This document shows positions 44,452 to 53,632 of a stretch of DNA of 64,000 bases, in pieces; the first letter of the stretch is position 1; each line of letters starts with the position of its first letter. The notes under the pieces are model-generated. The model did not search any database. It saw nothing but the letters and a program-made list of their open reading frames with translations, and was not told where the DNA came from. Origin of the DNA: JABMQW01 sp964439935 (GTDB lineage: Bacteria; Fidelibacterota; Marinisomatia; Marinisomatales; TCS56); the NCBI GenBank assembly GCA_964439935.1, contig CAYTPW010000019.1, positions 4,972 through 68,971 of the forward strand. Direction: 5' to 3'. The position numbers and the translations under genes were made by a program.

Positions 44452-47364
44452 ATGAATTCAAATCATAAAAACGCCAAGCGTTCATCTGGCATAATACTCG
44501 CGTTGATTATTTTCGGTTTCGCAATTTCATTACCAGCGGCTACTATTACCGGAAAGATTACTGATGCCAGCAATGGTACCTTTTTACCTGGTGCCAACGT
44601 AATGCTGGTTGGTACATCTTATGGAGCTGCCACAGACAGAACCGGGGAATTTAAAATTTCAAATGTTCCAGCTGGAGATTATGCTCTGGCGGTCAAGTAT
44701 ATCGGGTATGAAGATTATAGTTCACAAATCAGCGTCGCTGATGGCGCCGTAAACAATTTCAATATTGCAATCACTGTCAGTTATATTGAAATGGGTGAGG
44801 TTGTAGTATCCGGTCTACGACAGGGTCAAGCTAAAGCACTTAGTCAACAAAAAGCTTCTGACCATATTGAAAACATTATTTCTATCGATCAAATCGAAGC
44901 CTTCCCCGATCCGAATGCTGCCGAGGCACTCCGAAGATTACCCGGAGTATCGGTGCAGCAGGATCATGGTGAAGGCCGCTACATATTAATACGCGGTACC
45001 GAAGCACGATTGAATTCCACTCAAATAAATGGTAATAATATCCCTTCCCCTGAAGATGATAATCGCAATGTTTCATTGGATGTGATTCCATCAGACTTGT
45101 TAGGTGCCATTGAAGTCAGTAAAGCCTTAACACCCGATATGGATGGTGACGCTATTGGCGGTTCGGTTAATTTAATTACCAAGACCGCATTTGATTACGA
45201 AGGTCAATTAATCAAAGCTGATTTAGCCGGTGGCTATCGTAACCTTCGCGGTGATTTGAGTCAGAAACTGACATTCACTTATGCCAATCAACTCATGGGT
45301 GGTAAACTTGGACTGTTGTTTGGTGGCAGCTTTAATAATGCCGATATGGCGACTGATGATCTGGAAATGGAATGGAATGACGAATATGAGTGGGTGACCG
45401 ATGTCGTCGACGATTATGAAGTGGATGATGACGACATTACTGACACAACCTTCTTTTACGAAACAGATGATGCAGAGGCAAAAGTTCTCGATGATATGCA
45501 ATTGCGTGTGTATGATCTGACTCGTTCTCGGGTCGGCTTAAATCTGAATCTAGACTATAAACTTAACGATCGCTCCTCATTCTATTTCCGGTACTTGAAT
45601 AATACTTTTACTGATACTGAAACCCGTCAGATGCTGCGTATTCGTTTCGGAAAATCGATTGACGAGGAAGAACCTGGAACGGGATATACCACTGCTACTC
45701 ATGTAGTTGGAGTGCCAATTTACAGGGAATTGAAAGATCGTAAATCAGTATCGAAAATTCAGAGTATTGCTGCCGGTGGAAAACATGAAATTGGAAATCT
45801 CAATTTAGATTACAATTTTTCCACCTCCTTTGCCGAAGAATTACGTGAGCCCAGCCGTGATGTTGTTTTCAGACAGAAGGGCTTTGACCTGGATTTCGAT
45901 ATCAGCGATGAAATCTATCCTACCTTTGATGTGACAAATGGTGAAGATATGGATGATATGGGCGAATTCGAGTTTGATGAAATGGAATATAAGGATGGTG
46001 AACAAACAAAAGATAAAGATCTATCTGCCGCTTTTAACGTTCAGATGCCCTATTCCTTTGGCTCAGCAGTGGGAACAATAAAATTCGGCGGTAAATTTCG
46101 CGATAAGGAAAAAAATTCTGATAAAACCAATGAATTGCTCTATGAATGGGATGGTGACGATGACCTGATGGGCACTGATTATGAAATGGCCATCGAGGGC
46201 GGCGAATTCATGGAGGATAACTACTCGAGCGAGGTTGGAATTGATCCTGGAAAATTTGATGATTTCTGGGAAGCCAACAAAGATGGAGATTTCGTGAGTT
46301 TTCCAGGAGTTGAAGCCAACTTTTTTGAAACCTGGGATGCCACTGAGACAATTACCGCTTTTTATGGCATGACCACTGTCAACTTTGGCAAAGTTATGCT
46401 GTTGGGTGGCGCCAGAATGGAGATGACCAGCACAACTTATAACGGTTGGGATGGTGATTTAGGCGATCTGGAAGACGAAGCCGAAGAGGATGTACCTGAT
46501 TTCACCGGTCTAGTTACTGAAGTAGAGGATACAAAAGAGTATACTACTTTATTACCAATGATCCATCTGCGTTATAATCTGAATGACAAGACTGTCCTCC
46601 GAACTGCTTTCACTCAATCGCTGGCACGCCCGGATTATATAAGTCTGGTCCCAACAAAAATGCTTGATAGTGATGAATTGATCCTGGGAAATACCGAACT
46701 GGAACCAACCCTCTCCACAAATCTGGATCTAATGATTGAATACTATGTAGGCTCACTGGGAATTTTATCCGCAGGATATTTCTCCAAAACACTATCAGAT
46801 TATATTTATATGAAGTACGATATCTATGATCCTGATGATAACCCACATCCCGACAATGAGGATATTGAGAAAGTAATTCAGCCAGTGAATGGTGAGGATG
46901 CCACCCTCAGTGGAATTGAAATATCCTGGCAACAACAGTTGACCTTTTTGCCGGGTGCTCTAAGTGGATTGGGAATCTACCTGAATTACACAAATACACA
47001 ATCCGAAGCTCACTACATATTCGAGGAACGGGAGCCTACTAAATTACCGGGCCAAGCAGAGACTGTGGGTAATTTTGCATTATCCTATGAAAGTGGTGGA
47101 TTAGCTGCAAGACTCTCTGTCAATTTCCATGGTGAGTATATATACGAAATTGGTGAGGATGAAGATGAGGACATCTACTATGCTGACAATACCCAGATTG
47201 ATCTCTCCGCTTCCTATAATCTGAAAAGCAATGTCAAGCTGTATGTTGACGCATTGAATATCACAAATACTCCCCTGGTTTACTACTTGGGCGATCCCGA
47301 ATTCCCAATCCAACGTGAATTGTATTCCTATGGCGTACGAGCTGGAATCAAGTTCAATTTATAA
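44452..47364 (+). CDS. TonB-dependent outer-membrane receptor (phytate or inositol-phosphate uptake candidate)
   Basis: 970 residues. AAAGGGGA lies 8 bases before the ATG. Signal peptide (IILALIIFGFAISLPAA), then a carboxypeptidase-regulatory-like domain (ITGKITDASNGTFLPGANVMLVGTS, ~30-110), a plug (FPDPNAAEALRRLPGVSVQQDHGEGRYILIRG to GGSVNLITKTAF, ~150-245) and a 22-strand-type barrel ending in an aromatic-rich strand (YSYGVRAGIKFNL). The predicted loops are very acidic, for example near residues 315-350 (VDDYEVDDDD). First gene of the rightward operon, with a phytase next, as in known phytase/receptor pairs; the ligand is inferred. A strong terminator follows, so downstream genes need read-through or another promoter. 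Confidence 0.9.
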   Translation: MNSNHKNAKRSSGIILALIIFGFAISLPAATITGKITDASNGTFLPGANVMLVGTSYGAATDRTGEFKISNVPAGDYALAVKYIGYEDYSSQISVADGAVNNFNIAITVSYIEMGEVVVSGLRQGQAKALSQQKASDHIENIISIDQIEAFPDPNAAEALRRLPGVSVQQDHGEGRYILIRGTEARLNSTQINGNNIPSPEDDNRNVSLDVIPSDLLGAIEVSKALTPDMDGDAIGGSVNLITKTAFDYEGQLIKADLAGGYRNLRGDLSQKLTFTYANQLMGGKLGLLFGGSFNNADMATDDLEMEWNDEYEWVTDVVDDYEVDDDDITDTTFFYETDDAEAKVLDDMQLRVYDLTRSRVGLNLNLDYKLNDRSSFYFRYLNNTFTDTETRQMLRIRFGKSIDEEEPGTGYTTATHVVGVPIYRELKDRKSVSKIQSIAAGGKHEIGNLNLDYNFSTSFAEELREPSRDVVFRQKGFDLDFDISDEIYPTFDVTNGEDMDDMGEFEFDEMEYKDGEQTKDKDLSAAFNVQMPYSFGSAVGTIKFGGKFRDKEKNSDKTNELLYEWDGDDDLMGTDYEMAIEGGEFMEDNYSSEVGIDPGKFDDFWEANKDGDFVSFPGVEANFFETWDATETITAFYGMTTVNFGKVMLLGGARMEMTSTTYNGWDGDLGDLEDEAEEDVPDFTGLVTEVEDTKEYTTLLPMIHLRYNLNDKTVLRTAFTQSLARPDYISLVPTKMLDSDELILGNTELEPTLSTNLDLMIEYYVGSLGILSAGYFSKTLSDYIYMKYDIYDPDDNPHPDNEDIEKVIQPVNGEDATLSGIEISWQQQLTFLPGALSGLGIYLNYTNTQSEAHYIFEEREPTKLPGQAETVGNFALSYESGGLAARLSVNFHGEYIYEIGEDEDEDIYYADNTQIDLSASYNLKSNVKLYVDALNITNTPLVYYLGDPEFPIQRELYSYGVRAGIKFNL

Positions 47365-47381
47365 TTAGTTTGTTTAGCTGA

Positions 47382-47428
47382 AAAAGAAAAGCTGACATTT
47401 CTATTCCAAGTGTGTCAGCTTTTCTTTT
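47382..47428. terminator. Strong inverted-repeat terminator between receptor and phytase genes
   Basis: AAAAGAAAAGCTGACA at 47382-47397 pairs perfectly with TGTCAGCTTTTCTTTT at 47413-47428 across a 15-base loop. A-rich and T-rich flanks make it work in either direction. It probably attenuates transcription from the receptor into the phytase gene, favouring receptor production. Confidence 0.85.
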
Positions 47429-47470
47429 AAAATGGAACTAATGACTATCGATGAACAAGGATATTTGATT

Positions 47471-48562
47471 ATGCGATATATAATCTGGTTCATGGCGGTG
47501 CTGGTATTTGCCAGCTGTGGCAAGAAGTACACTATCCATGATACCGTACACCCGGTGATGGCCACTATGGAAACAACACCGGTTCCCAGTGCTGATGATG
47601 CAGCCGACGATCCCTGCATCTGGATTCATCCAACCGATCCATCTAAATCAATAATAATCGGAACACATAAAAAGGAAGGCGCCGGATTGCTGGTTTATAA
47701 TCTGGCTGGTAATGAAATACAGCGCATACAGGCTGGTCGCATGAACAATGTTGATATCCGCTACAATTTCCCGCTAAAGGGCAAATCAGTTGCGCTGGTG
47801 ACGGCCGGCAACCGCGACCTAAATACAATTGCAATCTATAAAGTTGATCTCGCGACCAGACAATTAATTGAGGTGTCGGCCCGGGATATTCCACTTGGGT
47901 TGGCTGACGGCGTATATGGTTCGTGCATGTATTTCAGTGTGAAAACCGGAAAGTTTTATGCTTTTTTGAATGATAAAACCGGAAGAATTGAGCAATGGGA
48001 ATTATTTGATAACGGTGCAGGTTTGGTAGACGGAAAGCTGGTTCGTACATTACAGGTTGATTCCCAACCGGAAGGTTGTGTGGCCGATGATATCAAAGGT
48101 ATTTTGTATATCGGTGAGGAAGAAAACGCCCTCTGGAAATTTGCTGCTGAACCAGATACGATAACCGATAAAACACTGGTAGATACAGTTGGCAACCATT
48201 TTGTTCCTGATATCGAGGGATTAACCTTGTACTACGCCGATCGTGATACCGGCTACCTGATTGCATCAAGCCAGGGCAACAATACCTATGTTATTTACAC
48301 CAGAGAGACTAATAATGATTACGTTGGTACATTCCGGATTATTGATGGAGAAATGATTGATGGTGTTCAGGAAACTGATGGGCTGGATGTAACTAATTTT
48401 GGATTGGGGCCGGCATTCCCTAGTGGCGTATTTGTGACCCAGGATGGCTCAAATCCCGGAACAACCCAGAATTTTAAATGTGTACCCTGGGAATCAATTG
48501 CTAACCTGTTTGAGCCAGCACTAAAAATTAAAACCGGCTGGGATCCTCGTTCAATAAAATGA
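47471..48562 (+). CDS. Beta-propeller phytase (3-phytase family), lipoprotein
   Basis: 363 residues from the ATG at 47471, chosen because it gives a compact lipoprotein signal (MRYIIWFMAVLVFASC) and AAGGAT lies upstream. Phytase hallmarks: ADDPCIWIHPTDPSKSIIIGT near residue 40, GRMNNVDIRYNFPL, VTAGNRDLNTIAIYKVD, QPEGCVADDIKGILYIGEEE, and DIEGLTLYY, the calcium- and phosphate-binding rims of the six-bladed propeller. It removes alternate phosphates from phytate (calcium form), typically leaving an inositol trisphosphate, so other phosphatases are needed to finish. Cell-envelope attached by lipid. Its stop overlaps the TRAP binding-protein start (ATGA). Confidence 0.93.
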   Translation: MRYIIWFMAVLVFASCGKKYTIHDTVHPVMATMETTPVPSADDAADDPCIWIHPTDPSKSIIIGTHKKEGAGLLVYNLAGNEIQRIQAGRMNNVDIRYNFPLKGKSVALVTAGNRDLNTIAIYKVDLATRQLIEVSARDIPLGLADGVYGSCMYFSVKTGKFYAFLNDKTGRIEQWELFDNGAGLVDGKLVRTLQVDSQPEGCVADDIKGILYIGEEENALWKFAAEPDTITDKTLVDTVGNHFVPDIEGLTLYYADRDTGYLIASSQGNNTYVIYTRETNNDYVGTFRIIDGEMIDGVQETDGLDVTNFGLGPAFPSGVFVTQDGSNPGTTQNFKCVPWESIANLFEPALKIKTGWDPRSIK

Positions 48563-49569
48563 CTGATCCACTAAAATCACAAAACAAAATAGCAAACACA
48601 ATTCTACTCGTTTCATTCGTATTGTTTGGTAATATTATTTTTGGCCAAAAACCTTTTATCTTTAAATACAGCAATTCTCAACCAGAGCAGCATCCGCGCA
48701 GCCAATCGATGATCTTCTTCAAAGCGGAAGTTGAAAAGCGCACTGGTGGTAGGATACAGGTTGAAAATTATTTTTCGGCTGTACTGGGCACTGAATTTGA
48801 AATGCAGGATATGGTTGCAACCGGTGCCTTGCAAGGTACCCGGGGAGGTGGATTTATCCATGCCAATAAGAAATATTATATCTTCATGTTACCATTTCTG
48901 GTCGATAATTGGGACCAGGCATTAAAATTGATTAACAGCGATTTCGCAAGGCAAATTAATATAGAAGCACGGGCCAAAGGTTTTCACATCCCGGCCTGTG
49001 GTATCTCCCAGGGATTCAGAGCACACACCAATAATGTACGGCCGATTCAGACTCCTGAGGATTTGAAAGGGCTAAAAATGCGGGTACCGCAGCAAGAAGT
49101 CTATGTGGTGAACTCCCGGACTCTGGGGATCAATCCACAGCAACTCCCCTATAGTGAAGTCTATATGGCACTGAAAACTGGTGTGGTAGACGGGCAGGAT
49201 AATGCCGTTTCCAATATCTGGGATTATAAAATATATGAGGTACAGAAATATCTCACGATTTCTAACTATGCCACCGGTCCAGACCCCTTCATGGTCAATC
49301 TTGACTGGTATAATAATCTTCCGGATGAACTGAAGCACATTTTTGATCGGGTGGCAGTGGAAACGATGAAATACAGCGATCAATTGAATCGTGAATATGA
49401 GGAGTTATATCTAAAACAACTTTCAGAAAAGCTTGAGACTAATTTTGTATCTCCGGAAAATCTGGAAAAATTTCGTGTTGCAACAAAACCAGTGTATCAA
49501 TACTTCATCAATAAAGGATATTTCACCTGGGATGATATTAGTGCTGCTCGAGCATGTATCACCAAGTAA
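48559..49569 (+). CDS. dctP: TRAP transporter solute-binding protein (DctP family)
   Basis: 336 residues; signal segment IANTILLVSFVLFGNIIFGQ. DctP features: PRSQSMIFFKAEVEKRTGGRIQVENYFSAVLGTEFEMQDMVATGALQ, the LKGLKMRVP block with the carboxylate-binding Arg, EVYMALKTGVVDGQDNAVSNIW. These proteins bind organic acids in the periplasm for sodium-driven import. The 4-base overlap with the phytase stop couples their translation. A sugar acid substrate is typical; here a uronate or keto acid linked to inositol breakdown is inferred. Confidence 0.9.
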   Translation: MTDPLKSQNKIANTILLVSFVLFGNIIFGQKPFIFKYSNSQPEQHPRSQSMIFFKAEVEKRTGGRIQVENYFSAVLGTEFEMQDMVATGALQGTRGGGFIHANKKYYIFMLPFLVDNWDQALKLINSDFARQINIEARAKGFHIPACGISQGFRAHTNNVRPIQTPEDLKGLKMRVPQQEVYVVNSRTLGINPQQLPYSEVYMALKTGVVDGQDNAVSNIWDYKIYEVQKYLTISNYATGPDPFMVNLDWYNNLPDELKHIFDRVAVETMKYSDQLNREYEELYLKQLSEKLETNFVSPENLEKFRVATKPVYQYFINKGYFTWDDISAARACITK

Positions 49570-49623
49570 TTCACTGAAACACCTATGTGCTGCTCATTTG
49601 CAATATGAAATAGGGCAATAAAT

Positions 49624-50109
49624 TTGAATTATCTAATAAAAGGCGAGCGAATTTTTACTCGGTTATTGGAATATATTATCGGTTTTTTCTTTTTTTCCAT
49701 AGTCATTCTCGTTATTACCCTGGTCATTTTGCGGTACGGATTCAATACCACAATTGTTGGTGGTAATGAATTAGTCGTGATTCTATTTATCTATACTTCA
49801 GCACTTGGTGCTGCAGTAATCGTGGGGAAAAGGGAACATATTGCTATTAGCTATTTTATTGACAAATTATCACCTCTCTCAAAAAAGCTAGTGAACATTT
49901 TTAATTTTCTAATGATTGCTATACTGAATGGTGCCATGATCGTATACAGCATCCCCTGGATTAACAAGACCGGAAATTATCAAACAGCAGTGTTAGGTAT
50001 ACCCCAGATCTATTCACAGATAATAGTTCCCATCGGCTGTGGTATGGCAATACTTTATTGCTGCTATCATATCATACTGGCACTGATTCCAACGAAAACT
50101 GAAATATAA
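49624..50109 (+). CDS. dctQ: TRAP transporter small membrane subunit (DctQ family)
   Basis: 161 residues, start TTG at 49624, with only a weak ribosome-binding site. Four membrane helices (residues ~17-40, 50-68, 90-112, 128-150) with WINKTG between helices 3 and 4, and the GGNELVVILFIYTSALGAAVIVGKREHIAI block that defines DctQ. Forms the inner-membrane complex with DctM. Gaps of 54 and 4 bases to its neighbours. Confidence 0.87.
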   Translation: MNYLIKGERIFTRLLEYIIGFFFFSIVILVITLVILRYGFNTTIVGGNELVVILFIYTSALGAAVIVGKREHIAISYFIDKLSPLSKKLVNIFNFLMIAILNGAMIVYSIPWINKTGNYQTAVLGIPQIYSQIIVPIGCGMAILYCCYHIILALIPTKTEI

Positions 50110-50113
50110 ATTC

Positions 50114-51400
50114 ATGGTTATATTAATTATTAGTCTATTGATCTTTTTAATTCTAGGCATACCAATAGCATATTCATTGGGACTGTCAGCATTCAGTTAT
50201 TTCCTCCTCTATCGACCCGAATTGCTCCAGATTTTGCCCCAAAGATTCTTATCCGGGATGAACATGTATGCTTTGATTGCCTTACCGCTGTTCATTCTCA
50301 TGGGATTGCTGATGAATAAAACCAGGATTACTGAACGCTTGATTGATTTCAGTTTGTTATTCGTCGGCAGACTTCGCGGTGGATTAGGTCTGGTCAACGT
50401 TTTTGCAAGTATGATTTTTGGTGGTATATCCGGATCTTCTGCCTCAGATACAGCATCGATTGGAGCGATCCTCATCCCAGAGATGGAGAAGCGCGGTTAC
50501 CCCAAACAATTCGCGGCTGGCATCACCGTAGCTTCTTCCACAATGGGAATGATCATCCCTCCCAGTATTCCCATGGTCCTTTATGCCATTATTGCTGAGG
50601 AATCTGTAGGCAAACTGTTTTTAGGCGGGCTGATTCCAGGTGTGATGATCGGAGTATTCCAATTAGCAATTACTATTCTGATCTCGATCAAGAACAAGTA
50701 CCCAAAAGAGGAAGTCAGTTTAACACCTAAAAACATTGCTAACCAGGTAAGACGCTCGAGTCTGGCACTTATAATGCCGGTATTTGTGGTTGGATCGGTA
50801 GTTTTTGGGATCGCAACGGCCACCGAGTCAGCAGCAATTGGTGTATTCTATGCGTTTGTAATTGGGTTGTTATTTTTAGGAATCGGCAGTCGGAAAAAAT
50901 ATTTGATTAAGACAATCCCGGAATGTCTCAATTCGGCGATTATGACCAGCGCCAAGATCATGATTGTGATAGCCCTTTCTAAATTATATATCTGGGTTCT
51001 GGCGCTCGAACGGGTACCGCAGGCAGTGGCCGGTTTCATGGTTGCTATGAATCTGCCACCGGTAATCATGTTACTGTTCATAGTTGCAATCATCCTTATT
51101 GCGGGCACCTTTATCGACGTAAGTCCGGCGATTCTATTGTTGACCCCAGTTTTTCTGCCGGCCTGTACAGCGATCGGAATTTCACCGATTCATTTCGGCG
51201 CAATCTTAATATCGGGACTGGCGGTCGGTGCAGTCACCCCCCCAGTGGGAACCTGTATTAATGTTGCATCGGCAATTTCTGGCTTGGGAATCGGTACAAT
51301 TTTTAAAGGGACCGCACCATTTTTAGCAGCGAATATTCTTACTCTGATATTAATCAGCATTTTTCCTCAACTGACATTATGGGTGCCGTCACTTTTTTAA
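50114..51400 (+). CDS. dctM: TRAP transporter large membrane subunit (DctM family)
   Basis: 428 residues and about 12 helices. LPLFILMGLLMNKTRITERLIDFS, FGGISGSSASDTASIGAILIPEMEKRGYPKQFAAGITVASSTMG and PPSIPMVLYAI are the sodium and substrate site blocks; a second copy (VGAVTPPVGTCINVASAISG) reflects the inverted-repeat fold. It is the translocating subunit of the TRAP system. Starts 4 bases after DctQ. Confidence 0.93.
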   Translation: MVILIISLLIFLILGIPIAYSLGLSAFSYFLLYRPELLQILPQRFLSGMNMYALIALPLFILMGLLMNKTRITERLIDFSLLFVGRLRGGLGLVNVFASMIFGGISGSSASDTASIGAILIPEMEKRGYPKQFAAGITVASSTMGMIIPPSIPMVLYAIIAEESVGKLFLGGLIPGVMIGVFQLAITILISIKNKYPKEEVSLTPKNIANQVRRSSLALIMPVFVVGSVVFGIATATESAAIGVFYAFVIGLLFLGIGSRKKYLIKTIPECLNSAIMTSAKIMIVIALSKLYIWVLALERVPQAVAGFMVAMNLPPVIMLLFIVAIILIAGTFIDVSPAILLLTPVFLPACTAIGISPIHFGAILISGLAVGAVTPPVGTCINVASAISGLGIGTIFKGTAPFLAANILTLILISIFPQLTLWVPSLF

Positions 51401-51449
51401 CAAAGACAATTCGATCAAAAGATAACAGGTAATAAAAAAAGGAATCAAA

Positions 51450-52343
51450 ATGAAAAAGATTGGGATAATCGGGCTGGGCGACATGGGTAGCGGAATGGCC
51501 GCAAATTTAATAAAGAATGGTTTTAAACTGAGTGGATTTGATGTACGGGAAGATAGATTGAAATCATTAGAGCAATTGGGGGGAATTCCAGCAAATACCT
51601 GCCAGGAAGTGGCCGAGAAATCAGATATTGTATTTGTCATGGTTCTCAATGGTCAGCAGGTCAAAGAGGTCGTACTTGGTGATGCCGGTTTGTTAAAAGG
51701 TCTAAGACCAGGATCCACAATAATCATAACGGCGACCATCAATCCTTCCGAGGTCAAAGAACTTGAAAAACCGATTCTAAACAGGGGGATCAACCTGATT
51801 GATTCACCGGTCAGCGGGGGCAAATCCGGTGCTGACAACGGAACACTCACCCTGATGTCAGCTGGAAAAATGGAAGTATTTGAAGATTGTAACCTGGTTC
51901 TGGAAGCGATTGCACAAAATATTTTCCATGTTGGTGAAGAGATTGGTATCGGGCAAACGGTAAAAGCGGCCTTGCAGGCGCTAATCGGAGCCAGCTTTAC
52001 AGCTATATTCGAATCGCTGGTTTTAGGTGTCAAGGCTGGGGTTAAAGCTGAAACACTTTATGAGGTTTTTGGCGCAAGCGGTGTCAGTAGTCCACTGTTT
52101 AAAAATGCGGCAAAATTAATCATGGAGCGCCGGTTCAAAGGTACTGGCAGTCACATTGGAACAATGTACAAGGATCTGGGGATTTCCATGAATATGGCTA
52201 AAGAAAATGGTGTAGCAATGTTTACTGCTAGTGCCGCCTATGAATTATTCCGGTCCGGAATATCGTTATTCCCAGAGGAGGACAATTGGGCGATTGTGAA
52301 ATTGCTGGAGCAGATCGCCGGGACTGAAGTCAAACAACAATAA
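51450..52343 (+). CDS. Beta-hydroxyacid dehydrogenase (3-hydroxyisobutyrate/tartronate-semialdehyde family)
   Basis: 297 residues. NAD-binding GIIGLGDMGSGMAANLIKNG, substrate loop DSPVSGGKSGADNGTLTLMSAG and the catalytic lysine of GQTVKAALQALIG are the family motifs. It oxidises or reduces a small 3-hydroxy or 2-hydroxy acid with NAD(P). In this operon it may handle a sugar acid from inositol breakdown or brought in by the TRAP system, for example a tagaturonate- or threonate-like acid; the substrate is not readable. Confidence 0.85.
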   Translation: MKKIGIIGLGDMGSGMAANLIKNGFKLSGFDVREDRLKSLEQLGGIPANTCQEVAEKSDIVFVMVLNGQQVKEVVLGDAGLLKGLRPGSTIIITATINPSEVKELEKPILNRGINLIDSPVSGGKSGADNGTLTLMSAGKMEVFEDCNLVLEAIAQNIFHVGEEIGIGQTVKAALQALIGASFTAIFESLVLGVKAGVKAETLYEVFGASGVSSPLFKNAAKLIMERRFKGTGSHIGTMYKDLGISMNMAKENGVAMFTASAAYELFRSGISLFPEEDNWAIVKLLEQIAGTEVKQQ

Positions 52344-52359
52344 GCGGAGGAAATTAATT

Positions 52360-53223
52360 ATGAAACTAGGTGTAATTACAGATGGAATCAGCAGAGATTT
52401 AGAGCATGCTCTGAAAGTGATGAATGAAACCGGTTTAGAGCATGCGGAATTACAATTTGTCTGGGATAAGGAAATTGGGGATCAAACTCCCGATGAAATT
52501 CAAAAGATCAAGGATCTGATTACAAAATACAATGTGAAGGTCCCCTGTATTACCCGCCATAATTTCGTTGGTATGCTGGTTATGGCTACTGAGCCGAAGG
52601 ACGAGGCCTACCAAAAACATTTCAACGGTCTGAAGCGCTGTATAAAAATTGCCCGGGAACTGGGAACCGACATGGTGCGCGTTATGAGTTTCCGGAAAGA
52701 AATGATTATCTTTGGCCATAATGGTGCGGAAAAATGGGTGGCAAGTACTGGTTCATGGGAAAAATTATTGAAGCTGATGGAAGCGCCAATTCAATTAGCT
52801 GAAGATGAAGGCATAATCCTGGCCGTTGAGACGGGAAATAATGCTATGATTACTTCAGGTTGGCTGGGTCGAAAACTAATCGATGATCTGGGAACAAAAA
52901 ATCTTAAACTAATTTGGGATATCCCCAATACACTATACTGTACTGAGATTCCTTACCCTGATGCCTACGAGGAGGTTAAGGATATTCTGGGTCATATTCA
53001 TATTAAGGACTGCAAGTCCAATATATCACGGGCCACAGTCCAATTTTGCCCGTTAGGCGAAGGTGATATGGCACCATACCTGGAAGACATTGCCCGTGCC
53101 CTGAAACGAGACGACTATCAGGGAGTTGTTTCATTGGAAAGTGTCTACCACCCAGAAAATGGATCATATGAGGACGGCTATCGAGAATGCTTGCCAACCT
53201 TTAAAAAACTCTTTGGGAATTAG
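52360..53223 (+). CDS. Xylose-isomerase-like TIM-barrel isomerase/epimerase
   Basis: 287 residues of the AP-endonuclease-2 / xylose-isomerase-like barrel family. Metal residues appear as Glu in LAVETGNNAMI, Asp in LIWDIPNTLY, HIHIKDCK and Glu in VSLESVYHPENG. GCGGAGG lies about 10 bases before the ATG. Relative of IolE, IolI and IolO-type enzymes; possible roles are inosose isomerase or epimerase on a keto acid. Distinct from the IolO-like protein in the other operon. Last gene of the rightward operon; repeat copy follows 140 bases later. Confidence 0.82.
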   Translation: MKLGVITDGISRDLEHALKVMNETGLEHAELQFVWDKEIGDQTPDEIQKIKDLITKYNVKVPCITRHNFVGMLVMATEPKDEAYQKHFNGLKRCIKIARELGTDMVRVMSFRKEMIIFGHNGAEKWVASTGSWEKLLKLMEAPIQLAEDEGIILAVETGNNAMITSGWLGRKLIDDLGTKNLKLIWDIPNTLYCTEIPYPDAYEEVKDILGHIHIKDCKSNISRATVQFCPLGEGDMAPYLEDIARALKRDDYQGVVSLESVYHPENGSYEDGYRECLPTFKKLFGN

Positions 53224-53362
53224 CATTCAAATCGGACAGCTACGATTTTATCGGCAGAAACTGAGCTTCGCCGGTCAATCTCTTCCAAATCGAAATGTCC
53301 CTCAATAAGATATCGCATGAATAAGCTAACACTGTGTAAACGAGGACCCGGGGAATTCTTTT

Positions 53363-53632
53363 GTTATCCCAAAAACCGACGTTTTTGAGGCACCATTCCC
53401 ATAATCAAAATCGATAGGACGTTTATGGGACACTTAGGGCTCAGGAGCGTCGAAAAGGTATGGGTTTTGAGACAGATCAGATGAAACTGGATTACGCTTG
53501 TGGGCCCACAGTCCCGACTTGTCGGGAGAACCCCGCTCCCCGCTAAAACGGGATCTGCGACCTGCGGATTATGAGTACTCCGCTGTCTCGTCGACAAATG
53601 AAAAACGTTGGCGTGAAAATGATGGCAGAGTT
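53363..53632 (+). repeat. Long palindromic repeat with tRNA-like module, right border of island, copy 13
   Basis: Core TGTTATCCCAAAAACCGACG to TTTATGGGACAC, variant tail GGGCTCAGGAGCGTCG, then full extension with GTGGGCCCACAG, the TCCCGAC hairpin and GGATTATGAGTACTC. Bases 53500-53632 match 29027-29159 at 131 of 133 positions. The rest of the 666-bp gap (53224-53362, 53633-53889) is AT-rich and shows no gene. Confidence 0.92.
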
